This document shows positions 10,006-19,937 of a stretch of 64,000 bases of DNA, piece by piece (the stretch's first letter is position 1; every line of letters begins with the position of its first letter). Below the pieces are notes generated by a model. The model had not been told where the DNA came from, ran no database searches, and saw nothing but the letters and a program-made list of their open reading frames with translations. This stretch comes from Dimargaris cristalligena. Its lineage: Eukaryota > Kickxellomycota > Dimargaritomycetes > Dimargaritales > Dimargaritaceae. The stretch lies in the NCBI GenBank assembly GCA_027576995.1, contig JANBQC010000001.1, positions 1-64,000 of the forward strand, in the 5' to 3' direction. Made by a program: the position numbers and the translations under genes.

Positions 10006-11949
10006 ATGCCGGGTGACATTCGCATCTTACTCGTCGGTGACTCCGGCGTGGGTAAGAGCACCCTGATTGCCACTCTCATTAAAGAGGACTTCGTTCCTGA
10101 GGTCCAGCCCGTCGTTCCCGAAATCACCATTCCACCAGAACTCACTTCTGAGAGTGTGACCACCCACTTAATTGATTCGTCCCCCGAAGAGGCCCATCGG
10201 CACCAACTGGCCGTGGAAATCCGCAAGGCCCATGCCGTGGGAGTGGTCTATGCCCTGGACCAACCCGAGAGTGCCCAACGGGTGACTGACTTTTGGCTGC
10301 CCTACCTCAAGTCCTTCGGCACCCGGATACCGGTTCTGGTGATTGGCAATAAGCAGGACCTGGTCGCCGACACGCCAATTTCCGACGAGAAAGACTCTGA
10401 GGAACCGGCGGTACCCTGGGCCGAGTGGGAATCTGTCGAAGCCGCCGTCAAGTGCTCCGCCAAACAGCCGGCCCAGGTAACCGAAGTATTCTACCTCGCT
10501 CAAAAGGCCGTTCTATACCCTACCTCCGTACTGTGGGACCGGCGGGACGGGTCCATCCGCCAAGCCGCCACCGGGGCCCTGGAGCGCATCTTCCAACTGT
10601 GCGATGACAACCACGATGGGCTATTGGATGACCAGGAACTGAATGCGTTCCAGACCCGCTGCTTCGGCGCCCCCCTCCACCCCCTGGAGCTGGCTTCGCT
10701 CCGGTCCACCCTACAAGTGCATTTTCCCGAAGGTATCTCGGATGTTGGTTTGACCCCGGCGGGGTTCCTGTTTCTACACCGCCGGTTCATCGAGCGGGGC
10801 CGGTCGGAAACCACCTGGCGGGTCCTGCGGGTATTTGGATACGACACTAAGTTAGAGCTCCGCGAAGACTTTTTGTTCCCAACGTGGGATGTACCGTCAG
10901 ATTGCCGAACAGAACTCAGCCCCGCGGGCCGGGACTTCTTGACCCAGCGTTTCAAGGCATTTGATCAGGACGGGGACGGGGCCCTGAATGCAACCGAAAT
11001 GGAACGGTTCTTCCAGGTGGCCCCTAGCCCTCCTTGGCCCTCACCCGAGTTCCCCGATGCGGTAGTAACCGTCAACGATGCTGTACCCTTGGCTAGCTTC
11101 CTGGCCCAGTGGCATATGACGGCCCACTTGGATCCGGATACGGTGCTCTCTTATCTGGCCTATCTGGGCTACCCCGACTCTGACAGCCGGACCGGTCTAC
11201 AAACCGTCAAGGCCCGATCGGCAACCGGCTTCCTACGGGTCAAACCAAATCGCGTCATCTACCGCGCACTTCTGATTGGAGCCCCGGGCGCCGGCAAGCA
11301 GGCCATGCTCCGGGCTTTTGTAGGTAAGCCTTTGGACGATGGCTTGCTGGAAAAGACCAACGATACATTTTCTCCGCGGACAGCGGTTCGTTTAGTTTCC
11401 ACACCCACTGGGGTCGAAAAATACCTCATCTTGGAAGCTTTCCCCGAGGGCCATCCCGACTTGATTTCCTTATTGCGCAGCCGACGTAAACTAGCCCGGT
11501 ACGATGTCCTCGGCCTGGTCTATGACGGTACCAGTGCATCGTCCTTCCGGTTTCTCCGGCGGCTCAGGGAGCAGTACGATTTAAATGACTTCCCCCAGCT
11601 TTTGATACAGACCCACTCGGACCAGTCTACTGCTACATACCCAACTGGAAATGACCCGGCCAAGTACTGTCGACATGTGGGCCTGGTATCACCTCTGGGT
11701 ATGGACTGCCGGCCATCGGGGGCCTCGAGCCACACCCATGTCTTTGATGTACTGCTTAAAGCAGCGATGGATCCGAGTGTTTCGGCACCGAGCGCTTCGC
11801 GCGGGGGAAAACTGATCAATGACCCCACAGTCCGGCGCCTAGTCACTGTGTCGTTACTAATTGGCCTAGCGGCGGTCGCGGGACCATGGTCCTACCGGCT
11901 CTGGCGGGCTTACGGTGGCTCGGCGACTACATACCGATTGCTCTTTTGA
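10006..11949 (+). CDS. GEM1: Mitochondrial Rho GTPase (Miro/Gem1)
   Basis: 647 residues, single exon. It is a tail-anchored outer-membrane GTPase that controls mitochondrial morphology and inheritance and, in yeast, associates with the ERMES contact site. Order of parts: GTPase 1 with P-loop GDSGVGKST (residues 10-18), GNKQD and CSAK motifs. The first EF-hand near 200 (DDNHDGLLDDQEL) and the second near 320 (DQDGDGALNATEM) both keep canonical calcium ligands. GTPase 2 starts near 425, and a C-terminal transmembrane helix near 612-630 is followed by a short basic tail. Length is normal for the family (Gem1 662, Miro1 618). GTPase 2 is odd: its P-loop reads GAPGAGKQ, with Gln432 where Ser/Thr binds Mg, and the usual NKxD is replaced by THSD. 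The first GTPase domain looks fully competent. Confidence 0.95.
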   Translation: MPGDIRILLVGDSGVGKSTLIATLIKEDFVPEVQPVVPEITIPPELTSESVTTHLIDSSPEEAHRHQLAVEIRKAHAVGVVYALDQPESAQRVTDFWLPYLKSFGTRIPVLVIGNKQDLVADTPISDEKDSEEPAVPWAEWESVEAAVKCSAKQPAQVTEVFYLAQKAVLYPTSVLWDRRDGSIRQAATGALERIFQLCDDNHDGLLDDQELNAFQTRCFGAPLHPLELASLRSTLQVHFPEGISDVGLTPAGFLFLHRRFIERGRSETTWRVLRVFGYDTKLELREDFLFPTWDVPSDCRTELSPAGRDFLTQRFKAFDQDGDGALNATEMERFFQVAPSPPWPSPEFPDAVVTVNDAVPLASFLAQWHMTAHLDPDTVLSYLAYLGYPDSDSRTGLQTVKARSATGFLRVKPNRVIYRALLIGAPGAGKQAMLRAFVGKPLDDGLLEKTNDTFSPRTAVRLVSTPTGVEKYLILEAFPEGHPDLISLLRSRRKLARYDVLGLVYDGTSASSFRFLRRLREQYDLNDFPQLLIQTHSDQSTATYPTGNDPAKYCRHVGLVSPLGMDCRPSGASSHTHVFDVLLKAAMDPSVSAPSASRGGKLINDPTVRRLVTVSLLIGLAAVAGPWSYRLWRAYGGSATTYRLLF

Positions 11950-12426
11950 CTCCAGATTTTTCTCCGCCTAATAACGGGGCCGGGAACCCCCACTGATCCC
12001 TAATATCAATCATGCAATTTGTTCGTTCGGCAAGACTCTGTTTCTCATACTTTCTATATTTATATAGCCCATTGTAGCAATATTACCTTACCACATGAAG
12101 TCTGTATGCCATTATATTGGGAATTAAATGCAATCAATGCGATTTATAGTGGGGCGGGAGTTTGCTATACGAATGTGAGACTGGTCAAAAGCACAGACCC
12201 AGGTTCAGGTCTCAATAGTACCTGGTTGAAAGGTATCCCAAAGAGTTCGTTTGGGGAAATTGCCCCATGTTAGCAACTCTGTAGTCGACTCACTTTATGA
12301 ATACAATGATACCCAAAGTTGACCAACTGGAGGAATGTAATTTAAGAAAAGTTAATCAGTAATCGGATAATTGTCCGAATAATAATAATAGTAAAAGGAA
12401 TTAAGCAATGATTACAACCACGGTGC
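11950..12426. other. Convergent 3' spacer
   Basis: Between GEM1 (+) and the acylaminoacyl-peptidase gene (-). AT-rich, with no recognised gene. Confidence 0.5.
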
Positions 12427-14619
12427 TCATTCCCATTGGATTCCGAATCCCTGCACCATGAAGAAACGCATGGTATGGAAAAAGTTGGACCCTTCCACCT
12501 CCACTGTATCCAGAGCATGCCCAACCTTGGGGTAGCATTTCATATCCACCACTAAGTTGGGGTCCTGGCGGCCGCGAAGGGCAGCGAACCACGCCTTGCC
12601 ATCGGTAGGAGGCACACGTCGGTCGCCTTCCCCAATTAGAAGGAGGGTGGCGGCCTTTACCTGATCCGCCGCCCGAATGGGGGATTTTTCGAACATGGCC
12701 CGGAACCGGTCGGGGTGGATCATATTGTAGCCATCGTACGAATAGGTGAAACCACTTTCCACGGCACACCAGTCGGGGATATCGGTGGTGGCCGCCATGG
12801 CCCCGACGTTGATGACGGGATTGCGCAGTACCACCGCGCGGTAGAAATCGGGGTAACGCCCCGAAACGTGGGCCCCGATGAAGCCCCCGTGCGAGCCACC
12901 GAAATAAAAGACCCGCTGGTCGTCCAACTGGTCCGCGTGTTGGCGGAGCACGGCCTCGGCCATGTACTGAACATCCTCCACCTCCACCTCCCCAATGCGA
13001 CCCACTAGGCTCTCTACATGTGTCTGGCCGAAGCCTAACGAGCCGCGGTAGTTGGTAAAGAGAGTGGCGAAACCGGCCAAGGCGTAGGCGGCTACGAGCC
13101 AAGTGAAATCCGTCGTGGATACCGAGTGGGGGCCGCCGTGGGGAAACACGATCAAAGGGGCCTTGGTGAATCCGGTCCGTTCACGCCAGGTGCGTACACA
13201 TTGGGCCAGCGGGCCGGTTCTGGTCGAACTGACGTCCACACGGGGGGTGATCAAAAGGGCCTCGAGGCAGGAAAGACGTTCGGGGAAACGGACAACGTCC
13301 CAGCTCATTACGGACTCAAAGTCCAGCGGGGAGGGCTCGCTAGGGAGCGGTTGGAAGTTCACGGGGGCGTCCGGTCGTTGAGGGTCCACCACTGCGAGGT
13401 GGAGTGTGCGTGGCTGGTTAGGGGTGCTACGCGCAGCTAAGATCATGTTCTGGTAGGTATCCAGGACCGCCCAGGACCCCGCTGAGACATCAGGGGTCAA
13501 ATTGCGAACTACGCCGGTGGGGGTGTGGATCAAAAGCACGGTGGACCGACTGCCCCAGTTGGATGCACACACGACATAGTCATCGTTGGACTTATCCGAG
13601 AGCCACGGGGAATCGAGCAACAGATTCAGATAAAGCCCCGGGAAGCCATCCGGGTTGCTGGCAAAATCCATGGAAGTGGGAACCACGTCCCGCACCGAAC
13701 GGTCGGCCCAGCGGTACTCGGCCAGGCTCGTGCAGGAGTTATGGGGACCCCCCAGCACATTGGTGAGGTAAAGAAGACGGGACCCATCCTTAGCGAGGCG
13801 GGGGGATCGACAAGACTGGTCGGTGGGAGTAAGGCGCTCCAGGTTGTGGCCTTGGAGGTCCATTTGGTAAATACTAATGGGCCGGTTAAAGCAGTAGACC
13901 ACCCCCAGGGGCTGGGGGCAGCGCTTGTAGCCGCTGAAAACCAGCGAAGTGGCATTGGGTCCAAACAGCACCTGGCCGGGGCTAAGCTCGTGGGGATCGA
14001 GGGGCACGGTTCGCGCGGACTTGGCCGCCAGATCCACCACCACGATGGTGGGGGAAGTGTAGCCGGTGAAGCGCTCGCCCCAGTCGGGAATGTAATCGAA
14101 TTTAGTCGTATCATTCTCGTCGGTGCTGGCCTCGGCAATGTAAACCAGCTGGTCTTCGCCGCGGGCCCAGCTCAATTGGGCGAACGTATCGTTCGTGTAG
14201 AAATCACCGTGGGTTTTAGTGACCTCCACGTTGGTCACGAGGGTCACTCCCTGCCAGACTTCGACATAGCGCTTGGGCTTACCGCCGTCGGAGTCCCCGG
14301 GAGCGACCCGGAGCACGGCAAGTTTGGTACGTGAGGGTGACCACTGCTGCAGACTGACTTGGGTCAGCTCGACGGGAGCCGTGGTGGCCAGGCGAGTGAA
14401 GTGGTTGGAGGGGTCCTCGGGAGTCACCTGAATAACTTGCTGGTGGACCACGGTGCGCTGGGCCTTACGGCGCGGGTCTGCCTGGCTGGTGGTTACACTG
14501 AGGTTGAGGCACTTTGGGCTGGTGTTTGGAGAAGGGAGGAAGCAGGCAGCGGTAATGGTAGGGGCGGAGCGGACCTGCTGGTAGAGCTCGTCAATGAGGG
14601 TAGAGTACGAAGGGTCCAT
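12427..14619 (-). CDS. Acylaminoacyl-peptidase (S9C prolyl oligopeptidase family)
   Basis: 730 residues, single exon. The enzyme removes an N-acylated amino acid from blocked peptides in the cytosol. The N-terminal two thirds is the blade-rich propeller seen in APEH. The C-terminal alpha/beta hydrolase domain begins with APLIVFPHGGPH (oxyanion region). It has the nucleophile motif GGSHGGF near residue 576, acid GEGDRRVPP near 663, and the catalytic histidine in VGHALD near 701. PEDPSNHF and NPVINVGAM-type segments also match APEH. Length equals the animal enzyme (732 aa). I start at the ATG of MDPSYSTLIDEL; an upstream in-frame extension lacks an ATG. It is divergent from the S4/RluA/PrmC fusion with about 330 bp between starts. 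The related dipeptidyl-peptidase V group is the main alternative, but that group is secreted and no signal peptide is present here. Confidence 0.88.
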   Translation of the reverse strand: MDPSYSTLIDELYQQVRSAPTITAACFLPSPNTSPKCLNLSVTTSQADPRRKAQRTVVHQQVIQVTPEDPSNHFTRLATTAPVELTQVSLQQWSPSRTKLAVLRVAPGDSDGGKPKRYVEVWQGVTLVTNVEVTKTHGDFYTNDTFAQLSWARGEDQLVYIAEASTDENDTTKFDYIPDWGERFTGYTSPTIVVVDLAAKSARTVPLDPHELSPGQVLFGPNATSLVFSGYKRCPQPLGVVYCFNRPISIYQMDLQGHNLERLTPTDQSCRSPRLAKDGSRLLYLTNVLGGPHNSCTSLAEYRWADRSVRDVVPTSMDFASNPDGFPGLYLNLLLDSPWLSDKSNDDYVVCASNWGSRSTVLLIHTPTGVVRNLTPDVSAGSWAVLDTYQNMILAARSTPNQPRTLHLAVVDPQRPDAPVNFQPLPSEPSPLDFESVMSWDVVRFPERLSCLEALLITPRVDVSSTRTGPLAQCVRTWRERTGFTKAPLIVFPHGGPHSVSTTDFTWLVAAYALAGFATLFTNYRGSLGFGQTHVESLVGRIGEVEVEDVQYMAEAVLRQHADQLDDQRVFYFGGSHGGFIGAHVSGRYPDFYRAVVLRNPVINVGAMAATTDIPDWCAVESGFTYSYDGYNMIHPDRFRAMFEKSPIRAADQVKAATLLLIGEGDRRVPPTDGKAWFAALRGRQDPNLVVDMKCYPKVGHALDTVEVEGSNFFHTMRFFMVQGFGIQWE

Positions 14620-14951
14620 GGTGAATAGAACTAGGGAAGGGGTCGGAGGCGGTAGGTAATATATAGAGCACAAGTACGAATAAAAGGACTCGCAAGAAGA
14701 CAGTTAAATAGAGACTGGCAAGTAAGTACAAGGAACGAAGGAACAAGGCCCGGCCTACTGTGGCACCCCCTCTCCCCTGCCACATTATCCAACTTCATAA
14801 AAGGCGGGGCTTTCACTTGGGAGGGTTTCCCCCAAACCCCAGGTCGCGTACCTTTCCTTGACCTAACTTAGGGATGCCCGGGCCCAACTCCACCCTATTC
14901 AGTTCCGTCGTTGTTACTCCTGTTTACTGACATTGATTCCTACTTCTTACC
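14620..14951. promoter_or_regulatory. Shared divergent promoter region
   Basis: 332 bp between the peptidase gene (-) and the fusion gene (+). It contains pyrimidine-rich leader DNA on the plus side. No decisive motif. Confidence 0.4.
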
Positions 14952-17179
14952 ATGGCTACACCCTTGCCACCTCCCTTTGCCGATTCTGTGCAGCACGAGG
15001 ACCGGGTGGTTACGCCCGCCGAACACGGCATGCGAGCTCTCAAATACATCAAACACTACTTCCGACACCGCTACGCTACGGGCCTGGCCGTCCGCCAGGC
15101 TTTTAAACGCGAGGAAATCACAGTGAACGGCCAAGTGGTGGTTGACAGCAAGATTCTTCAAGCCGGGGATCGAGTCGAAGTCCACGCCAATGCCGTACTA
15201 ACCCAGCGCGACAAGGTGGCCCATAAGTCCGACTTAAAGGTCCTGTGGGAAGATAGCCAACTGGCGGTGGTGCATAAAACCCCGGGTTTGGACGTGGTTA
15301 ACCTCGAAACCACGGCCCCGTTTGCCTTGACCAACTGCGTCATGGACCCCGAGTCGGGTCTTCTCCGAGTGTGGTCGGTTAACCGAGTCGAAAAGGCCGC
15401 CCATGGTCTGGTAAGCCACCTTTACGGTTGAGTGTGCCCAGTGTGCATGTGCTAACTAATATAAAAGGGGGGATTCAGTGTAGTTGGGACAGTCATCCTT
15501 TGGGGTGACGAATAGACTGATGGTTTAAGCTGATATTGCCGCCCTGCAAAACTTTGAGATCGCTTTAACGCGGGCCTGTCTTTATTAGAAGGACTGGGGA
15601 GGGGTCTAATTTAACCACTCTCGCGGGAGCCTCTCCATAAACGGGCCCATATGCTAACCTTAACACATCTTGTCTACCGCCACCCGCCCCATATCCGAAC
15701 TTGCAGACGCTCGTGGCCAAGAATGCCGAGACCTTCACCCAGCTACAGGCTCTGTACAAGGAGGGCGCGGTGAACGAAACGTACATCGTCATTTGCCACG
15801 GCGACGTGGCTGCCTTGTTGGCTAATACCAAAACCGTAACCGAGGACCCCAATCTTAGAGACCTGGGGGTTGTGAGTACCAGCCGAAGCAACTCGAGCGG
15901 CTATCTGACCACGCTTCGGATTGCCCCCAACAGCCCGCTCGGTGGGGCGTACGTTCGCCGAATTATGATAGAGCACGGCTACCCCGTGGTGGGGATCGGT
16001 ACCCGCACCCGACCCCTTAAGGCCAGTGGCAAGGGACTCTTGCTGGCTCTGACGGAATTAGAATTCACCCACCCCACCACCGGCGAACGAGTTGCAGTCT
16101 GTCTACCCGAGCCCGAAAAGTTCGGGCGGTTACGTGAACGGGAGGCCCAATTCTACCAGCGCAAGGCGGCCAAAATCCTGAATGAGCTTGCGAGCTTGGA
16201 ACAAGCGGTAGTTGAAGGTCAGTCCTCGGACCTAATGACGCTGGGCCAAACGTTTGATCATACCCGAGACATGCCTCTGGCGTACCAAGTGGGAGAAAAG
16301 GTGAGTTGCTATTTTATTTCACCATACCAGATTTATAGAGTAAAATTGAGGGAAGGGTTCAGTTGGATATCGATGGGTACGAATTACTACAAGCGACTAG
16401 ATCCACCAGTTCGATTCCCAAAGTCCCCATCGTCTTAGTAATGTGTATTGTAACTACCCATGCCCCCGTACCATTTGGTTTAGACGTTCTGTTCGCTCGC
16501 ATTCAAAGTGACCCCCGACACCCTAATTCCTCGACCAGCGTCCGAAACCCTTGTTGAGGCTGCCCTGCAGCTTATTCGGACCGAGGCCATTACTCCGCAG
16601 CCCTCCAGTGTGACCAACAGTAGCGACCCCCACCCCCTACTCCATGTCCTAGATATCGGTACGGGCTGCGGGTGCCTCTTGATTCCCCTTCTACTGCGAG
16701 CTCCGCAGACCCGAGGGGTGGGCCTTGACATCAGTGAAGGAGCCCTGAATGTGGCCCGAGAAAACGGCCAACGGCACGGTGTGGAGTCCGATCGAGTCAC
16801 CTGGCTCCAAGACGACATGGCCACTCTCGACCAGACCCAAACATACCTGACCACTCACTCACCTTTCGATTTAATCGTCTGTAATCCGCCCTACTTGAGC
16901 TCTGTACGAGGGGCCCGGAAACTGGACCGGATGGCCCAGCAACACGAACCAGCGCAAGCACTGTTCGCCGATCAGGACGGATATGAGCATTATTACGCTC
17001 TTGCGGAGGTGCTACGAACCACCCACAATCGCGTTTTGCGGTCGGGGGGAATACTTGTTCTTGAGGCGGGTCAGGGTATGACTCCGCGGGTAAAAAGGAT
17101 CTTCGAAGGCACTTTAAGCTACCTGGCAACGGTCCGAGACCCTCACGGAATGGAGCGCTGCCTGATATTCCAACGGTAG
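14952..17179 (+). CDS. Fusion of S4, RluA-like (inactive?) and PrmC/HemK glutamine methyltransferase domains, three exons
   Basis: Exons are 14952-15410, 15707-16300 and 16484-17179 (introns 296 and 183 nt; donors GTAAGC and GTGAGT; all phase 0), giving 582 residues. Residues 26-90 are an S4-like RNA-binding module (FKREEITVNGQVV). Residues 95-330 follow the RluA pseudouridine synthase fold through LAVVHKTPG and a C-terminal GYPVVG...ELEFTHPTTGE segment. The catalytic motif RLDK is RVEK here, with Glu147 for the nucleophilic Asp. From about residue 340 comes PrmC/HemK: PLAYQVGEK joined by splicing to LAFKVTPDTLIPRP, AdoMet motif DIGTGCGC near 408, and NPPY near 483. PrmC enzymes methylate the GGQ glutamine of release factors; in fungi the organellar version is Mtq1. 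The methyltransferase looks active and the pseudouridine synthase does not. RluA-like and PrmC parts share exon 2, so the fusion does not depend on a splice prediction alone. Confidence 0.8.
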
Positions 17180-17584
17180 AAAACGGCCACTGAGCGTGGT
17201 TATAGGCATTAACGGTTGGCCCTAGAGCTCCTTATTGTACATACGAATACATTTCTTCTAATAAATGGCTTTATAAAACCTCAATGTGGGGGAAAATCTT
17301 GCAAGTAGGTGTACGGGCCTCTCGCTCTATAAAATAATGATACGCAAAACCATTCAAAACTGCAATACGATACATTGAGATACAAATCAATGTAAAGTGT
17401 ATTGGCTACTTGGCGGGGACCCCCCCTAAGAAACCAATGTGATGTATTTTTGGTAAAGGTTAAAGCTAGGACTGAGTCGTCCATTCTTCGAACATACTTT
17501 TGTCCATCTCCATTTCAAGATCTACTCTTGAACCTTTCTAGCCCGTCTGCTAATTTTCGCACATTTTCTTAACTACGAACTACC
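17180..17584. other. Intergenic spacer
   Basis: Between the fusion gene and the 70-residue membrane protein on the same strand. It should hold the promoter of the latter; no gene seen. Confidence 0.5.
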
Positions 17585-17797
17585 ATGTCGTTGCAAAAGA
17601 TCCTTCCACCCCTGGTGGCAGCTGCCGTAGGAGTAGCCAGCGGATTCTACATTTGGCAGCCCTACCTGGCCCAACAGGCCGTCCAGCCCTCCGGCAACAC
17701 ATCTCCCGCTAAAGAGGAACAACCAACTGAGTCCAAAGCTGTACCAACCTCCGAAACTACTAGTGAAGCAAAGCCCGCGGAATCCCCAAAGGCCTAG
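17585..17797 (+). CDS. Small single-pass membrane protein (70 aa)
   Basis: The product has a hydrophobic helix at about residues 7-27 (ILPPLVAAAVGVASGFYIWQPY), preceded by one Lys. A charged, disordered C-terminal tail follows, rich in Glu, Lys, Pro, Ser and Thr. This layout is common among small mitochondrial inner-membrane proteins of fungi, but I do not recognise the family. The ATG has a good context (ACCATGTCG), and the frame uses the GC-rich codons of neighbouring genes up to its stop. It stands alone between the fusion gene and lipoyl synthase, transcribed in the same direction. Confidence 0.6.
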   Translation: MSLQKILPPLVAAAVGVASGFYIWQPYLAQQAVQPSGNTSPAKEEQPTESKAVPTSETTSEAKPAESPKA

Positions 17798-18305
17798 AAA
17801 TCCCTTTATGGCCTACCCAGGCGGGGGTGGTGCCCTGATAAACTGCCTATAGATGTTGTAATAAACAAGCCATGCTTAAGTTAACACCGATATGGGGAGT
17901 ATAGTGCAATAATATATCCACCGGGATCCCCCTTACTTGGCGGAGGGAGTATCCCAGCGGATAAACTAAGTGAAGGGAATCTCCCTTACATGTAGTAGGA
18001 GTCACTTACATAAGAAGCCACTTATAAGTAGTATTACTGGTTGTGTTATTCCACTCTCTTTACCACTTACTGGCTAGGAACCCAGTGGCCTGATCTTGCT
18101 ACTAGACCATACCTTTTCATTCACCTAAGCCAACCCAGCGCACCTCGCATTGTACCCAATACATTACGGACCTTTCATATTCGGGGGGATTCTCTTATTT
18201 TCTTTTAGCCGTGGCAATCGACCCAGTAACCGCCTCTTCCCTCGTTCATTCGGATTTTCCTAAATACACGGGCTTTTCGCAGCTACTACCTAATATACTA
18301 CCGAC
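17798..18305. other. Intergenic spacer with a small imperfect palindrome
   Basis: It contains TAAGTGA (17967-17973) facing TCACTTA (18002-18008), with a nested AAGGGA/TCCCTT pair. No gene is seen. The LIP5 promoter must lie in this interval; no TATA box is clear. Confidence 0.45.
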
Positions 18306-19523
18306 ATGGCCCTTACCTCAGCTATCACCCGTGCTCTATACCGGGCTGGCCCGACGTCCTACTCGCCGTTACCGTCCACCCGCGTCTGGGGAACTCTCGG
18401 AAGTCGTCGCCATTTGACCCAGTCAGCCCCTGTTCAGTCCGAAACCATTGACCAGTCCTCCCGCCTGGAGGCGCTCCGGGAAAAGCTTCGCAGCGGCCCC
18501 AACCTGGGCGAATTCGCCCTGAACGGTACCCAGACCATGAGCAGCGACGCCCTGTCGGCCGAGGAGGCCCTGGAGTTGGCCAACGCCCAAACCCCCGACG
18601 GCAAGAAGCGCCTGCCCCCCTGGCTCAAGACCCGCTACCCGACCAGTGCCAACTACAACCGCATCAAGAGTAATCTGCGGGAACTCAAGCTGCACACGGT
18701 GTGCGAAGAAGCCCGGTGCCCCAACATTGGCGAGTGTTGGGGCGGGGGCGAACACCAGACGGCCACGGCCACCATTATGCTCATGGGTGACGAGTGCACC
18801 CGGGCTTGTCGGTTCTGTTCCGTCAAGACCAGCCGCAAGCCCAAACCCCTGAACCCCATGGAACCCGAGAGCACGGCGGAAGCCATCGCCCGCTGGGGTC
18901 TAGACTATGTGGTGCTGACCTCGGTGGACCGTGACGATCTTATTGACGGTGGTTCGGCCCACTTTGCCGAAACCGTGCAACTGATTAAGCAAAAGGCGCC
19001 CCAGATCCTAGTGGAGTGCCTGACGGGTGATTTCCAGGGTAACTTAGAGGACGTGGCCCGTGTAGCCCGGTCGGGCCTGGACGTGTATGCCCATAACGTG
19101 GAGACGGTCGAGGAGTTGACCCCTTTTGTGCGGGACCGGCGGGCCAAGTACCGCCAGACCCTCCGGGTCCTGCAACACGCTAAAGAAGCCAAACCGTCGC
19201 TGATTACCAAGACATCCATCATGCTCGGGTGCGGTGAGACGGACGAGGAAGTGCTGCAGACTCTGAAGGACCTACGGGCCGTTGGTGTGGACTGCGTGAC
19301 CCTCGGTCAGTACATGCGGCCTACCAAGGGCCATATGAAGGTCTCAGCCTATGTGACCCCCCAGAAGTTCGACCACTGGGCCAAGGTGGGCGAAGAATTG
19401 GGTTTCAAATATACGGCGTCCGGTCCGCTGGTTCGGTCATCCTACAAGGCCGGCGAGCTCTTCATCACCAATATTCTGCGCAGTCGTCAGCAGCCCGCCG
19501 AAACCCAAAACGTATCAGCCTAA
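18306..19523 (+). CDS. LIP5: Lipoyl synthase, mitochondrial
   Basis: 405 residues, single exon. A radical-SAM enzyme that inserts two sulfurs into protein-bound octanoyl groups in mitochondria, forming lipoyl cofactors for pyruvate and 2-oxoglutarate dehydrogenases and the glycine cleavage system. The first 45 or so residues are Arg/Ser/Thr-rich with no acidic residues, consistent with a mitochondrial presequence. The auxiliary-cluster motif CX4CX5C is present at residue 133 onward ([12 protein letters not shown]). The radical-SAM CX3CX2C begins at 164 (CTRACRFC), and the conserved C-terminal RSSYKAGE serine ligand motif is intact. Length matches yeast Lip5 (414 aa) and human LIAS (372). All catalytic landmarks are present, so it should be active. 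Confidence 0.97.
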   Translation: MALTSAITRALYRAGPTSYSPLPSTRVWGTLGSRRHLTQSAPVQSETIDQSSRLEALREKLRSGPNLGEFALNGTQTMSSDALSAEEALELANAQTPDGKKRLPPWLKTRYPTSANYNRIKSNLRELKLHTVCEEARCPNIGECWGGGEHQTATATIMLMGDECTRACRFCSVKTSRKPKPLNPMEPESTAEAIARWGLDYVVLTSVDRDDLIDGGSAHFAETVQLIKQKAPQILVECLTGDFQGNLEDVARVARSGLDVYAHNVETVEELTPFVRDRRAKYRQTLRVLQHAKEAKPSLITKTSIMLGCGETDEEVLQTLKDLRAVGVDCVTLGQYMRPTKGHMKVSAYVTPQKFDHWAKVGEELGFKYTASGPLVRSSYKAGELFITNILRSRQQPAETQNVSA

Positions 19524-19937
19524 TATTGGGTTACGACGAGCCTGTTTCTATTTCAAAAGTATATAATATATTGCTCCACCTCCATATAATCACTCAACTG
19601 CCATTAAGCGTATTTTAGAAACACAATTTAATATTAAAAATAGAGGGAGCTATTACTATAACTAAGATATAGGGAGAGTGATGACATAATACAGATGGTC
19701 TACATCAGTAGCCCGAGGGGATGGTATAGGTGAGCGAGATGAAGCAGTCTAGCAGGCTCACAATATTACAAATGATAAGGTAGAAATTGAGGAGAAAAAC
19801 CAAGCGACAAGGAATGAAACGGTGACACATCAAAAGGAAAGGGGTGAGAATATTAGGTGCCTATTAACAGTCGACAGAGTCAAAGGATGGGCAGAGGGTA
19901 TCTAGAGAAAAAAAAATAAAAAAACAACACTGCACAT
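19524..19937. other. Convergent 3' spacer
   Basis: An AT-rich spacer between LIP5 (+) and RNR2 (-) with A-rich tracts next to the RNR2 stop. No gene seen. Confidence 0.5.

Noticed and set aside
13525..14334. 269-codon frame antisense to the acylaminoacyl-peptidase gene
   Set aside because: Shadow frame within a conserved gene; no homology recognised.
16345..16430. tRNA-like segment (TTCAGTTGGAT and GTTCGATTCCC) inside intron 2 of the fusion gene
   Set aside because: The putative T-stem and acceptor stem do not pair, so no cloverleaf can be drawn.
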